From assembly GCF_016865485.1 (NCBI RefSeq), contig NZ_AP024452.1:4238501-4302500 (forward strand): a stretch of 64,000 nt of DNA, written 5' to 3'. This document shows, in pieces, positions 8,173-15,784 of this stretch; within the stretch, counting starts at the first letter, position 1; every line of letters begins with the position of its first letter. The DNA comes from Luteitalea sp. TBR-22. GTDB taxonomy: Bacteria; Acidobacteriota; Vicinamibacteria; Vicinamibacterales; Vicinamibacteraceae. The position numbers and the translations under genes were made by a program. The notes beneath the pieces were generated by a model. That model was not told the origin of the DNA. It saw nothing but the letters and a program-made list of their open reading frames with translations, and did not search any database.

Positions 8173-9695
8173 GCCAGGTGTGGCACCTCGTGCGGCACGA
8201 CCTGCAGGCGCATCGCGGGATCCTGCTCGCGTGGCTGGCGACCGTGATTGCCCTGCCGCTCATCGCATTCCTGCCGTGGTCCGATCGACTGGCCGCCGGG
8301 GTCGGGGTGGGTGCGGCCGTCGCTTTCCAGGCGGCGCGCGTCCTGCTCGGCATGACGGCCGTCGCGTCGATGGTGCAGGCGGGCAGTCCCATCGACGACC
8401 AGGCCTTCTGGCGCACGCGGCCCCTGGCGCCCCACGCGCTCGCAGCAGCCCACATCGTCACGGCCGCGGCGCTCTTCGTGCTGCTCCCGACGCTCGTGGT
8501 GTTGCTCGTCGCCGTGGCGCTGGACCTCCCGCGATCGCATTGGCTGTCGTCGGCCGTGCAGGTCTTCGCCACGGAGAGCGCGCTGGCGGGCTTCGGCCTG
8601 GTGGTGGCGTCGCGCACGCGCGGCATCGCCACGTTCATCGTCGCCGCGGTGGTCGGCCTGGCCACGACGTTCTTCCTGGTGGGCGCGCTTGGCGAGGTGC
8701 GGCGCCTCCTGGAGTGGCCGGGGTACCTGCAGATGGCCGATCCATCCAAGGCCCTCTGGGCGATGATCGTGATCGCGGCCCTGCTGCTGCCCTTGCTGTT
8801 CGTCGTCGCCATGGCCGGTCCGCGAAGACAACGCACGTTCCTCGCGGGCGTGCTGGTGGTGCTCGTGCTGTGCGTGGGGGTGTGGTTCGTCCCGGCCCTT
8901 CGCTTCGAACCGCCCCCCCTGCTCGACGCCAACCTGTCCTTCACGTCCGCGTCGGTGCGCCTCGATCCGGTGCCCGGCTCACCGGGGGCGGCGTCGCTCG
9001 TGCTCGTCGCCACGCCGAGGAACACCCTGCCGGGAGACGAATGGCGGCTCTCGCTCAAGTACGGCAAGCTGGTGACGTCGGCCGGAACCAGGTGGCTGAA
9101 GGGGACCGCGCCAGGCTACGTGCCCCCGCTGGCCAGCCGGGATGTGCCGGTGGTGATCGCGGTCCTGTCGGCGTCGGAGGTGAAGGCCCTGGCCGGCACG
9201 TCCGTCCGCATCGACGCGGAGCTGCACGGCAACGTCGACCGTCAGGTCATCGAGGCGCGCGCCGTGCTGGCGCCAGGTGCACGCCTCTCCACCGACCACC
9301 AGCAGCTGTCAGTGTTGCGAGGCCTCGACGGCGAGCCGGATCCGGTCAGCCGCAGGCGCCCCGTCGTCGAGGCCCTCGAGATCTACCTCTCGACGTGGAA
9401 GCTCGGTTTCCGGCACGGGCATGCGTACGTCGTCAGGGATCGGGCGCGTGGCTGCGAGTTGAACGGCTATGCCTGGCCGACGCCGCGCTCGCGCGTGCTG
9501 CGGTGGGCGCTGCTGCCGACGCTCATGCCTCCCTTCACGGTCATGCGCGTCCAGTTGTCGGAGCGCATCGCGGCCGAGTGCACGGTCGACCATCGCGACG
9601 CCGAGATCGAGATGCGCTCGATCGGGACACAGGCGGTGAGCAACGTGCCCGTGTCGCTCGAGTTCACGATGCCGGCGACGACGCCAGCGCCGTGA
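8169..9695 (+). CDS. Membrane subunit of the GntR-linked ABC exporter, copy 2
   Basis: 508 residues, the tandem paralogue of the preceding gene. The first 30 residues are nearly identical, and the DNA coding for DLQAHRGILLAWL is identical over about 40 nt, while the remainder has diverged strongly. Layout is the same: a membrane half with about six helices, the AGPRRQR segment, then a soluble beta-rich half ending in an EFTMPATTPAP tail. The pair probably forms a heterodimeric permease with the upstream ATPase. The start overlaps the previous stop by 4 bp. Function as an exporter is inferred from context alone. Confidence 0.75.
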   Translation: MSQVWHLVRHDLQAHRGILLAWLATVIALPLIAFLPWSDRLAAGVGVGAAVAFQAARVLLGMTAVASMVQAGSPIDDQAFWRTRPLAPHALAAAHIVTAAALFVLLPTLVVLLVAVALDLPRSHWLSSAVQVFATESALAGFGLVVASRTRGIATFIVAAVVGLATTFFLVGALGEVRRLLEWPGYLQMADPSKALWAMIVIAALLLPLLFVVAMAGPRRQRTFLAGVLVVLVLCVGVWFVPALRFEPPPLLDANLSFTSASVRLDPVPGSPGAASLVLVATPRNTLPGDEWRLSLKYGKLVTSAGTRWLKGTAPGYVPPLASRDVPVVIAVLSASEVKALAGTSVRIDAELHGNVDRQVIEARAVLAPGARLSTDHQQLSVLRGLDGEPDPVSRRRPVVEALEIYLSTWKLGFRHGHAYVVRDRARGCELNGYAWPTPRSRVLRWALLPTLMPPFTVMRVQLSERIAAECTVDHRDAEIEMRSIGTQAVSNVPVSLEFTMPATTPAP

Positions 9696-9751
9696 ACGCC
9701 ACACGGTCCCCGTCGAGATAGCTTCTGCCCTCTCAGGGGCCACCATGGATC

Positions 9752-10504
9752 ATGGGCGCCCTGATCTCCCGTATCGCGGCGCTTGCGCTGGCCGCACTCG
9801 TCGTCGCGCGATCGCCACCGGATCCGGCTTCCGTGGGCAACCCGGCGTCGGGCCTCCGCACGATCGAGGTGGGCACAGGTGGCAGGCCTGTTCTGCTGCT
9901 CCACGGCTACTCGTCGGCGCCGGCCGAGTGGCTGCCGTTCACGGTCACCCTGATGTCGGGCACCGACACCCGTTTCGTGTTTCCTGAGGGCATGACGAAG
10001 GGGGCGCGCGGCACGGGGCGCGCATGGTGGCCGCTCGACCTGTCGTCGCACGTGAGCGGCACGGGTCTTCCCGACCTCACGCGCACGCGCCCGCAAGGCC
10101 TTGCCGATGCGGCCGCACGGGTCCGGACCCTGCTCGGCGAGGTGACCACCCGGCTCGGCGGCAGGCGCGAGGACCTGGTGCTCGGCGGCTTCTCGCAGGG
10201 CGCGATGGTCAGCGCCGAGGTCGCCTTCCGCAGTGACGTCCCCCTGCGCGCGCTCGTGTTGCTCTCCCCCACCGTGATCGACGAACCCAGTTGGCGCCAG
10301 GGCCTGTCGGCCCGTCGTGGCCTGCGCGTGTTCGTCGCCCACGGCCGGCAGGACGACGTCCTGTCGTTCGCCCTCACCTCACGGTGGGCCGAGACGATGC
10401 GGACCGCCGGGCTCGACGTCACCTGGGTGCCGTTCGACGGCAAGCACGAGATCCCGTCGTCGGTGGTCGAGGCCCTGAACGCGTTCCTCGGGAAGGCACC
10501 GTAG
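9752..10504 (+). CDS. Alpha/beta hydrolase, phospholipase/carboxylesterase type, probably exported
   Basis: 250 residues with the alpha/beta-hydrolase catalytic triad: nucleophile in GGFSQGAM, aspartate in HGRQDDVLSF and histidine in FDGKHEIPSS; the oxyanion region is LLLHGYSSAPAEW. This arrangement fits the carboxylesterase/acyl-protein-thioesterase branch. A short hydrophobic N-terminus (residues 5-20) may be a signal peptide. It follows the exporter operon after 56 bp and may have its own promoter. The TAG stop lies inside a dispersed repeat. Substrate unknown. Confidence 0.85.
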   Translation: MGALISRIAALALAALVVARSPPDPASVGNPASGLRTIEVGTGGRPVLLLHGYSSAPAEWLPFTVTLMSGTDTRFVFPEGMTKGARGTGRAWWPLDLSSHVSGTGLPDLTRTRPQGLADAAARVRTLLGEVTTRLGGRREDLVLGGFSQGAMVSAEVAFRSDVPLRALVLLSPTVIDEPSWRQGLSARRGLRVFVAHGRQDDVLSFALTSRWAETMRTAGLDVTWVPFDGKHEIPSSVVEALNAFLGKAP

Positions 10505-10590
10505 CCGTAGGTGCAGTCGTGGCCGTCGACGTTCACGTCGACGGTCAGCAACGCGTCGAGCTGAAGCTCGACGCCTACGCCTGGCGAGGG
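10501..10590. repeat. Dispersed double-hairpin repeat (TTCA/TGAA loop family)
   Basis: Two adjacent hairpins: arms GTCGACG / CGTCGAC around a TTCA loop (about 10526-10543) and arms GTCGAGC / GCTCGAC around a TGAA loop (about 10554-10571). The same pair recurs at 26.5 kb with a compensated stem change. The repeat starts with the stop codon of the esterase gene. Confidence 0.85.
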
Positions 10591-10709
10591 AACCGAGCTC
10601 AGCGTGGACTCGTCTGCTACCAATGTGATATCACTTCGACATCACCCACTGCGGCCGGGCTGGGCCGCCAGCCCCGGGCAGGGCCGGGACACCGAGGAGA
10701 TGACGGGCG

Positions 10710-11576
10710 ATGATTCGCGAGCGTGAACGTCAGACGATGAATGGCGTGGCGGTGCTGGTGGTCGGTCTGGTGGGTCTGCTGTTGGGGATCCTCTGGCTGG
10801 TGCTGGCGGCCAGGCAGAAGGACGGCCTGCAGGTGGCGGCGGCGGCCGCGACGCTGGTGGCCGCAGGGTTCGTGCTCGCCGGCCTGTTCACGGTGGCGCC
10901 GAACGAGGCGCAGGTACTCCAGCTCTTCGGCGACTACGTGGGCACGGTGCGGCAGCCTGGCCTCCGCTGGGCGAACCCCTTCTTCACCAAGCACAAGGTG
11001 TCGACCCGCGTGCGCAACTTCGAGTCGGCGCACCTGAAGGTGAACGACCTCGAGGGCAACCCCATCGAGATTGCCGCGGTGGTGGTGTGGAAGGTCGTGG
11101 ACACGGCGGAAGCCAGCTTCGAGGTGGACGACTACAACAATTACGTCCACGTGCAGAGCGAAGCGGCGCTGCGCAACCTGGCGACCATCTACCCGTACGA
11201 CTCGCATGACGACCACGAGTCGCTGCGCGGAACGACGGCCAAGATCGCCGACCACCTGAAGCAGGAAATCCATGACCGCCTGATCAAGGCCGGCGTCGAG
11301 GTGCTCGAGGCGCGCATCAGCCACCTGGCGTACGCGCCGGAAATCGCGGCGGCCATGCTGCAGCGGCAGCAGGCCGGCGCCATCATCGCGGCGCGGCAGC
11401 GCATCGTCGAGGGCGCCGTCGGGATGGTGGAGATGGCGCTCGAGATGCTCTCGGCCAAGCAGGTCGTGCAGCTCGACGAGGAGCGCAAGGCGCAGATGGT
11501 CAGCAACCTGCTCGTGGTCCTCTGCGGCGAGCGCGGCACGCAGCCGGTGGTCAACGCCGGCACCATCTACCAGTAA
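10710..11576 (+). CDS. SPFH/Band 7 domain membrane protein
   Basis: 288 residues: two N-terminal hydrophobic stretches (residues 10-33 and 41-65), then an SPFH (stomatin/prohibitin/flotillin/HflK) domain from [17 protein letters not shown] to about residue 220, then a helical C-terminus. Members oligomerise at the membrane and organise lipid domains or regulate membrane proteases. The close spacing (67 bp) to a small ribbon-helix-helix gene is a recurrent SPFH arrangement. ATG 10710 follows a GAGGAG ribosome-binding site; ATG 10737 is an alternative that keeps the first helix. Confidence 0.9.
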   Translation: MIRERERQTMNGVAVLVVGLVGLLLGILWLVLAARQKDGLQVAAAAATLVAAGFVLAGLFTVAPNEAQVLQLFGDYVGTVRQPGLRWANPFFTKHKVSTRVRNFESAHLKVNDLEGNPIEIAAVVVWKVVDTAEASFEVDDYNNYVHVQSEAALRNLATIYPYDSHDDHESLRGTTAKIADHLKQEIHDRLIKAGVEVLEARISHLAYAPEIAAAMLQRQQAGAIIAARQRIVEGAVGMVEMALEMLSAKQVVQLDEERKAQMVSNLLVVLCGERGTQPVVNAGTIYQ

Positions 11577-11643
11577 GCGAAGGCCGACGGGGTCGGGTCA
11601 CGACGACCGGCCCCGTCCCGTTTCCCACGCCACAGCCGACCCC

Positions 11644-11853
11644 ATGGCTTCCTCTCGCCGATCGTTCCTGCTGCGCATCGACCCCGCCGTCCTGGACGCC
11701 GTCCAGCGGTGGGCCAACGACGACCTGCGCAGCCTGAACGGCCAGGTGGAGTTCCTGCTGCGTCGCGCCCTGGCCGACGCCGGCCGCGAGCCGCGGGCCG
11801 CGCGCGAGCGCGCCGATGGTGTCGATGAGGATGACGAGAAACGGTCGACGTGA
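11644..11853 (+). CDS. Small ribbon-helix-helix (Arc/CopG-like) protein
   Basis: 69 residues with the Arc/CopG pattern: a beta strand (SFLLRIDPAV), helix 1 (LDAVQRWANDD), a turn with SLNGQ and helix 2 (VEFLLRRALADAG), then a charged tail. Such proteins bind DNA as dimers or serve as antitoxins; no toxin gene is next to it, and its steady partner here is the SPFH gene upstream. The last codons and the TGA stop are made by a dispersed palindrome: the stop is part of the TGAA loop. Function is inferred from fold only. Confidence 0.75.
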   Translation: MASSRRSFLLRIDPAVLDAVQRWANDDLRSLNGQVEFLLRRALADAGREPRAARERADGVDEDDEKRST

Positions 11854-12042
11854 ACGTCGACCGCCACGAGCTGAGGGGATGCGCGCCTCGAGGCTCGTGG
11901 GCGCCGACCTTCAGGTCGGCGCGCGGGATCGTCTCGAGGCGTAGCTGCCGGCCTTGGCCGGCAGTCAGGGATCATTCGCGAATGATCGCTGACCGTCGCC
12001 CAAGGGCGACGGCTACCGACGTCACGCGTCAGGCGTCAATCA
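11844..12042. repeat. Cluster of five to six consecutive palindromes plus a TGACGC octamer array
   Basis: In order: GTCGACG-TGAA-CGTCGAC (11844-11861); CCACGAGC (11864-11871) pairing with GCTCGTGG (11893-11900); GCGCCGACC-TTCA-GGTCGGCGC (11901-11922); CTGCCGGCC-TT-GGCCGGCAG (11945-11964); GATCATTCGCGAATGATC (11970-11987, perfect); CCGTCGCCC-AA-GGGCGACGG (11993-12012). It ends in degenerate TGACGCC/TGACGCG units that run into the desaturase stop codon. It supplies the stop of the RHH gene on one side and of the desaturase on the other. Confidence 0.9.
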
Positions 12043-12897
12043 CGCGTCGGCTTCGGCGGCTTCCGGATCGACGCGTGCCGCCGTCCGCTCACGCGCTTCG
12101 CGGTAGATGCGCTCCGGCACCGGCTGGAGGTCCCAGGCCAGGCCGAGCAGGCTCATCGCCTTGATCACGTACCAGGTCGGATCGAACTCCCACCAGTAGA
12201 AGCCGTTGCGCGCCGAACGCTGGTAGCGGTGGTGGTTGTTGTGCCAGCCCTCGCCGACCGCGAACAGCGCCGTGATGGGGTTGTTGCGCGACTCGTCAAC
12301 CGTGTCGAACCGCCGCGAGCCGTACAGATGGTTGATCGTGTTGATCGCGAACGTCGCGTGGGCGAGCGTCATCGTCGGCAGCAGGAAGCCCCACGCGAGC
12401 CACTGCAAGCCGCCGTACAGGTACAACGCGATGGCCATCAGCAGCGGCGGCGCCCAGTAGTACTCGTCGAGCAGCCGCAGTTCCCGGTACTTGCCGAAGT
12501 CGCGCACCACCGGGTTGCTCTCCGGGAGGTGGTCGTGACGCATGTCGTTCAGGAACCAGCCGAGATGCGCGTGATAGAAGCCGCTGATGATCGGGCTGTG
12601 CGGGTCGCCCTCGCGGTCGGCGAACTTGTGGTGGGTCACGTGATGGCCCGCCCACCACAACGGCCCCTTCTGCATCGCGGCGCAGCCGATGAGGGCCCAC
12701 ACGAACTGCGTGACCCGCCCCATCCTGAAGGCGCGGTGGGCGAAGTAGCGGTGGTAGGTCAGCGTTAGGCCGATCGCGCGCAGGAAGTGCGAGACCGCCC
12801 AGAGGGCCAGCATGCCTGCGCTGAACGGCACGAACAGCACCAGGAGCGACGAGGCCTGGACGACCCAGAACAGGGAGGCCGTGATCTTCTTCTTCAT
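12040..12897 (-). CDS. Membrane fatty-acid (acyl-CoA delta-9 type) desaturase
   Basis: 285-residue integral-membrane di-iron desaturase. The three histidine clusters are present: HRYFAH (His49-His54), HHVTHH (residues 85-90) and HNNHH near residue 217. Hydrophobic spans surround residues 12-45, 62-80 and 135-175. Enzymes of this class introduce a cis double bond into C16-C18 acyl chains using O2 and an electron donor, adjusting membrane fluidity; they could provide substrate for the CFA-type methyltransferase at the left edge. The stop codon falls in a repeat array and the gene has no partner in the same operon apart from the small gene 24 bp upstream. Confidence 0.93.
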   Translation of the reverse strand: MKKKITASLFWVVQASSLLVLFVPFSAGMLALWAVSHFLRAIGLTLTYHRYFAHRAFRMGRVTQFVWALIGCAAMQKGPLWWAGHHVTHHKFADREGDPHSPIISGFYHAHLGWFLNDMRHDHLPESNPVVRDFGKYRELRLLDEYYWAPPLLMAIALYLYGGLQWLAWGFLLPTMTLAHATFAINTINHLYGSRRFDTVDESRNNPITALFAVGEGWHNNHHRYQRSARNGFYWWEFDPTWYVIKAMSLLGLAWDLQPVPERIYREARERTAARVDPEAAEADA

Positions 12898-12921
12898 GCA
12901 GCCGCGTGAAGGGGGGCGAGC

Positions 12922-13146
12922 CTAGCCCTCTTCTTCGTACTCTTCCTCTTCCGGGGGACCGAGTCGGGTGGAAGGACGCAGCGACTCGCGCGTGTCGAAC
13001 AGCGGCAGGCCGGCCACGTGCAGCGTGGACGCGCACTGCGGCGACTTGTCGGCAACGACGACGACCACCGGGCTGCCTTCGACGCCCTCGCGGAACGTGA
13101 TGCGGCACCCGCAGGCGAGCCGGGCGTGGGTGAAGCCTTTGAGCAT
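12922..13146 (-). CDS. Small conserved-looking protein of unknown function
   Basis: 74 residues starting MLKGFTHARLACGCRI, with a CGC pair, a second lone cysteine in SPQCAS, a valine-rich strand VVVVVADKS and a strongly acidic end EEEEYEEEG. It lies 24 bp upstream of the desaturase on the same strand. I do not recognise a family. The two early cysteines could bind a metal or form a disulfide. The ATG at 13146 is used; further upstream in the same frame the DNA is a dispersed repeat that encodes the telltale CPERSRR peptide, so longer starts are rejected. Confidence 0.55.
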   Translation of the reverse strand: MLKGFTHARLACGCRITFREGVEGSPVVVVVADKSPQCASTLHVAGLPLFDTRESLRPSTRLGPPEEEEYEEEG

Positions 13147-13204
13147 CTGGTGCACTGCGCCCGACCGATGCCCCGCGACGGCGGGCCTGGTCGACGGCAC
13201 AGGG

Positions 13205-13535
13205 CGATCATAGCACCCGCCTTCGCCCTTCGGGCTTCGGCGGGGCTCCGCCTCGGAACGCTGAACGCCGAACGGGCGGCTTGGGTCCCTCACGCCCGAT
13301 AGGGTGCAGTCTCCCCTTCGGCTTCGCTCAGGGCAAGCGACCGCGCCGTCAGGCGAGCTCACGTACTAACGGCGGGGTGGGACACCCCGCCCTACCTTGG
13401 TGCGTGGCACAGCCCGCCCTACCTTGGTGCGCGGCACAGCCCGCCCTACCTCGGTATCGTGGGACACCCCCACCTACCCGACGTTCGGCGGTTCCCGACT
13501 CCCGACTCCCGACTCCCGATTCCCGACTCCCGTCC
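13205..13535. repeat. Composite repeat junction between two convergent-like operons
   Basis: No gene is seen in this 390-base gap. Three repeat kinds lie side by side: a segment at about 13210-13345 of the CPERSRR-encoding type with GGCTTCGCTCAGGGC; a hairpin of the TAGGGC family at 13368-13396 (arms GGCGGGGTG / CACCCCGCC, loop GGA) with two truncated CCCGCCCTACC copies to about 13460; and a tandem octamer array (unit GACTCCCG) at 13496-13535 that abuts the TlpA stop codon. Confidence 0.85.
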
Positions 13536-14084
13536 CTAGAGCAGTCGCTTGATTTCCGTCTCCATCTGCTCCTGCGAGGCCAGACCCATGTGGCGCTTGC
13601 AGATGGTGCCGTCGCGCTTGATCATCAGCGTCACCGGCAGGCCCCAGAACGGGCCGAACGCTTCCTGCACGTCCTCACGGTCGTTGGCGAGCAGCAGCGG
13701 GTAGTTGACCTTGTACTCGTCCTTGAACGGCTTGAGCAGGGCCGGGTCGTCGTCGATCTGCACGCCGAGGAAGGCCACGCCCTTGGCCCGGTACTGCTCC
13801 TGCAGCTTGACGAACATGGGCGTCTCGAACTTGCAGGGGCCGCACCAGGTCGCGAAGAAGTTCATCATCACGACCTTGCCCTTGTAGTCGGCCAGGTTGA
13901 CCACCTTGCCGTCGACGTCCTTGACCTTGAAGGCGTAGTTGGCAGGCTTGGCCTTGGCCTCGCAGGCGACGGCCGGGGCCGCCGCCGCCGACGCCGAGGT
14001 CTCGGTCCCGAGGGGGATGAACGGCACCGCCGCCAGCCCGAGCCCGAGCGCGGCGACGCCGGCAACAATCCAGCGCATGTTCAT
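13536..14084 (-). CDS. TlpA/ResA-type thiol-disulfide oxidoreductase
   Basis: 182 residues: a signal anchor (residues 4-24), an alanine-rich linker with a lone Cys41, and a thioredoxin-fold domain with the redox pair in ATWCGPC (Cys81, Cys84) and the cis-proline loop in GLPVTLMI. Proteins of this type reduce or isomerise disulfides outside the cytoplasm, often for cytochrome c maturation, which suits the large c-type cytochrome proteins at 37-41 kb. It is the last gene of the sigma/anti-sigma operon, 34 bp after the anti-sigma stop. Its TAG is immediately followed by an octamer array. Confidence 0.92.
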   Translation of the reverse strand: MNMRWIVAGVAALGLGLAAVPFIPLGTETSASAAAAPAVACEAKAKPANYAFKVKDVDGKVVNLADYKGKVVMMNFFATWCGPCKFETPMFVKLQEQYRAKGVAFLGVQIDDDPALLKPFKDEYKVNYPLLLANDREDVQEAFGPFWGLPVTLMIKRDGTICKRHMGLASQEQMETEIKRLL

Positions 14085-14118
14085 ACTGATTCCACCTTAA
14101 CCCCTTCCGGGGGTGGTG

Positions 14119-14886
14119 TCACTCCGCGTCGCGGAATTCCCGGGCCAGGCGGGACAGGGTGTCGGGGGCCAGGTCGCCGACTACGGCGAACGACTGGTCG
14201 CCCTCGGCCCAGACCTCGGCGTGCTGGCCGAGGAAGTCGTGCGCGACGGTCTCGGCTCCCACCGGGTACTCGCTCCGCGGCATCACGAAGACCGACACGG
14301 TGTGCCCCTCGACCTCGTACAGCAGGTGGGCGAGGTGACCGTGGCCGTAGAGGCAGCGGCGCACGCCGACCAACGAGGCCTTGCGGGTGGCGGGCGGCGC
14401 CGGCACCTTCGGCGACCAGCCGTACTGCTGCGCCCACTCCTTCATCGCCTGCACCGGGTTCATCGTCGTTTCGGGCGACACCAGGCGTACGCACTTCAGG
14501 TGGTCGAGCGCGAGTTGGGCCGCCAGGACGGTCGACGAGGCGCTCGTGAGCCCGTAGCCGAGCACGCCCAGCAGGGCGAGCAGCACCGTAGCCGCCACCG
14601 GCATCCGCAGCGGCGCCCAGCGACGAACGGCCGGACGGGCCGGTCGCGTTGCGGCGATGCGGGCGCGGAGGGCGTCGGGCGCCCGGCCGACCAGCGTCGC
14701 GGCACGGGCCCGCAACAGGGCGTGCATCTCGCGCTGCGTCCGCAGGCTGCGCTGGCAGGCGCCGCATGCCGCGAGGTGCGCGGCGACGGCCGGCGCAAGG
14801 GGCTGTCCCTCGGGGGCTTCGGCAAGCTCCGTGAGCAGCGGGGCGATCTCGGTACAGGAATCCTTCATGGCAACGGTCACAGGCAC
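14119..14886 (-). CDS. Anti-sigma factor with zinc-finger (zf-HC2) domain
   Basis: 255 residues. The N-terminal 60 residues carry the anti-sigma zinc-finger pattern (an early Cys in MKDSCTEI, then AAHLAACGACQ), followed by one membrane span around residues 94-112 (PVAATVLLALLGVLGYGL) and a periplasmic domain. It should hold the co-transcribed ECF sigma factor inactive at the membrane. GTG 14886 is preferred since GGGGAG stands 6 nt upstream; the ATG at 14868 has no ribosome site. It lies 11 bp after the sigma stop. Confidence 0.87.
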   Translation of the reverse strand: MPVTVAMKDSCTEIAPLLTELAEAPEGQPLAPAVAAHLAACGACQRSLRTQREMHALLRARAATLVGRAPDALRARIAATRPARPAVRRWAPLRMPVAATVLLALLGVLGYGLTSASSTVLAAQLALDHLKCVRLVSPETTMNPVQAMKEWAQQYGWSPKVPAPPATRKASLVGVRRCLYGHGHLAHLLYEVEGHTVSVFVMPRSEYPVGAETVAHDFLGQHAEVWAEGDQSFAVVGDLAPDTLSRLAREFRDAE

Positions 14887-14897
14887 GGTCTACTCCC

Positions 14898-15554
14898 CTA
14901 CGACGACGCAGACGTGGCCGAGGCCCCCGTGGGGGGCGCGCCGGCGGTGGGGGCGGCCCCGCCGCGGGCCCGGGCCGCGACGAGGTGCTGATGCAATTGT
15001 TTCCGGCCCCGGGCAATCCGGGACATCACGGTACCGACGGGAATGCCGAGGATGCCGGCAATCTCCTGGTAGCTGCAGTCCTCGACGTCGCGCAGCCACA
15101 CGGCCTCGCGGAACGCGTCGGGCAGGGCATCGAGTGCCTGCTGCAGGTCGCTGTCCATCGTCGACCGCAGCAGCTGGCGCTCCGGATTGTCGTCAGGAGC
15201 CTCGAGCGGCAGGCGCTCGACCACCTCGCTGTCGACGTCGACCGGCTGTCGACTCGCGCCACGCCGGTCGTTGCGGAACGTGTTGTGGAGGATGGTGAAC
15301 AGCCAGGCCTTCAGGTTGGTGCCCTCGCGGAACTTCGGCGAGAAGCGCACGACCTTGAGGTAGGTGTCCTGCACCAGGTCCTCGGCCGCCGCGGGGTTGC
15401 GCGTCAGCTTGAGGGCCATGCCGTACAGGCTGTTCAGGTAGTCGAGCGGATCGGCCGCCGCGACCTCGTCGCGATCCTGGGCCCCGCGGATCACCCGGGG
15501 CAGCCAGCGGGAACCCGAAGGCAATGCCATGGAGGAGGACGGGCGGGGTTCCAT
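14898..15554 (-). CDS. ECF (RpoE-type, sigma-70 family) RNA polymerase sigma factor
   Basis: 218 residues with sigma region 2 (DPLDYLNSLYGMALKLTRN, AEDLVQDTYLKVV, LKAWLFTILHNTFRND) and region 4 (LPDAFREAVWLRDVEDC, YQEIAGILGIPVGTVMSR). The core recruits RNA polymerase to the promoters of a stress regulon and is controlled by the anti-sigma protein encoded next. The start is uncertain: ATG 15554 sits just behind a GGTGGAG sequence, ATG 15530 would give 210 residues, and the frame is open further upstream without homology. The C-terminus is alanine/proline-rich. The 230 bases between this gene and the divergent outer-membrane protein gene hold the control regions of both; no clear boxes were identified. 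Confidence 0.88.
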   Translation of the reverse strand: MEPRPSSSMALPSGSRWLPRVIRGAQDRDEVAAADPLDYLNSLYGMALKLTRNPAAAEDLVQDTYLKVVRFSPKFREGTNLKAWLFTILHNTFRNDRRGASRQPVDVDSEVVERLPLEAPDDNPERQLLRSTMDSDLQQALDALPDAFREAVWLRDVEDCSYQEIAGILGIPVGTVMSRIARGRKQLHQHLVAARARGGAAPTAGAPPTGASATSASS

Positions 15555-15784
15555 CTCCACCCAGAACACCGAGGGGAGACGGTTTATTCCCGCACCGGGA
15601 ACTGCGGCAGTATAGCGGCCTCGTGCGGCCACGTCGGCCGGAAATGCGTCAAACTGGGTTGGTGACGAGCCGTGCCGCTCTCGACGGATTGCCGGGTACC
15701 CCCAGCACGAGTACCATGACGCCATCCGAGCTGCCCAGCTTTGTGTCCAGCGCCCTGCCCTTTCGCACGACCCGAGGAGAATGC

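Noticed and set aside
13205-13535. A second gene in the repeat-rich gap before TlpA
   Set aside because: The only frames there encode the CPERSRR-type peptide typical of repeat DNA.
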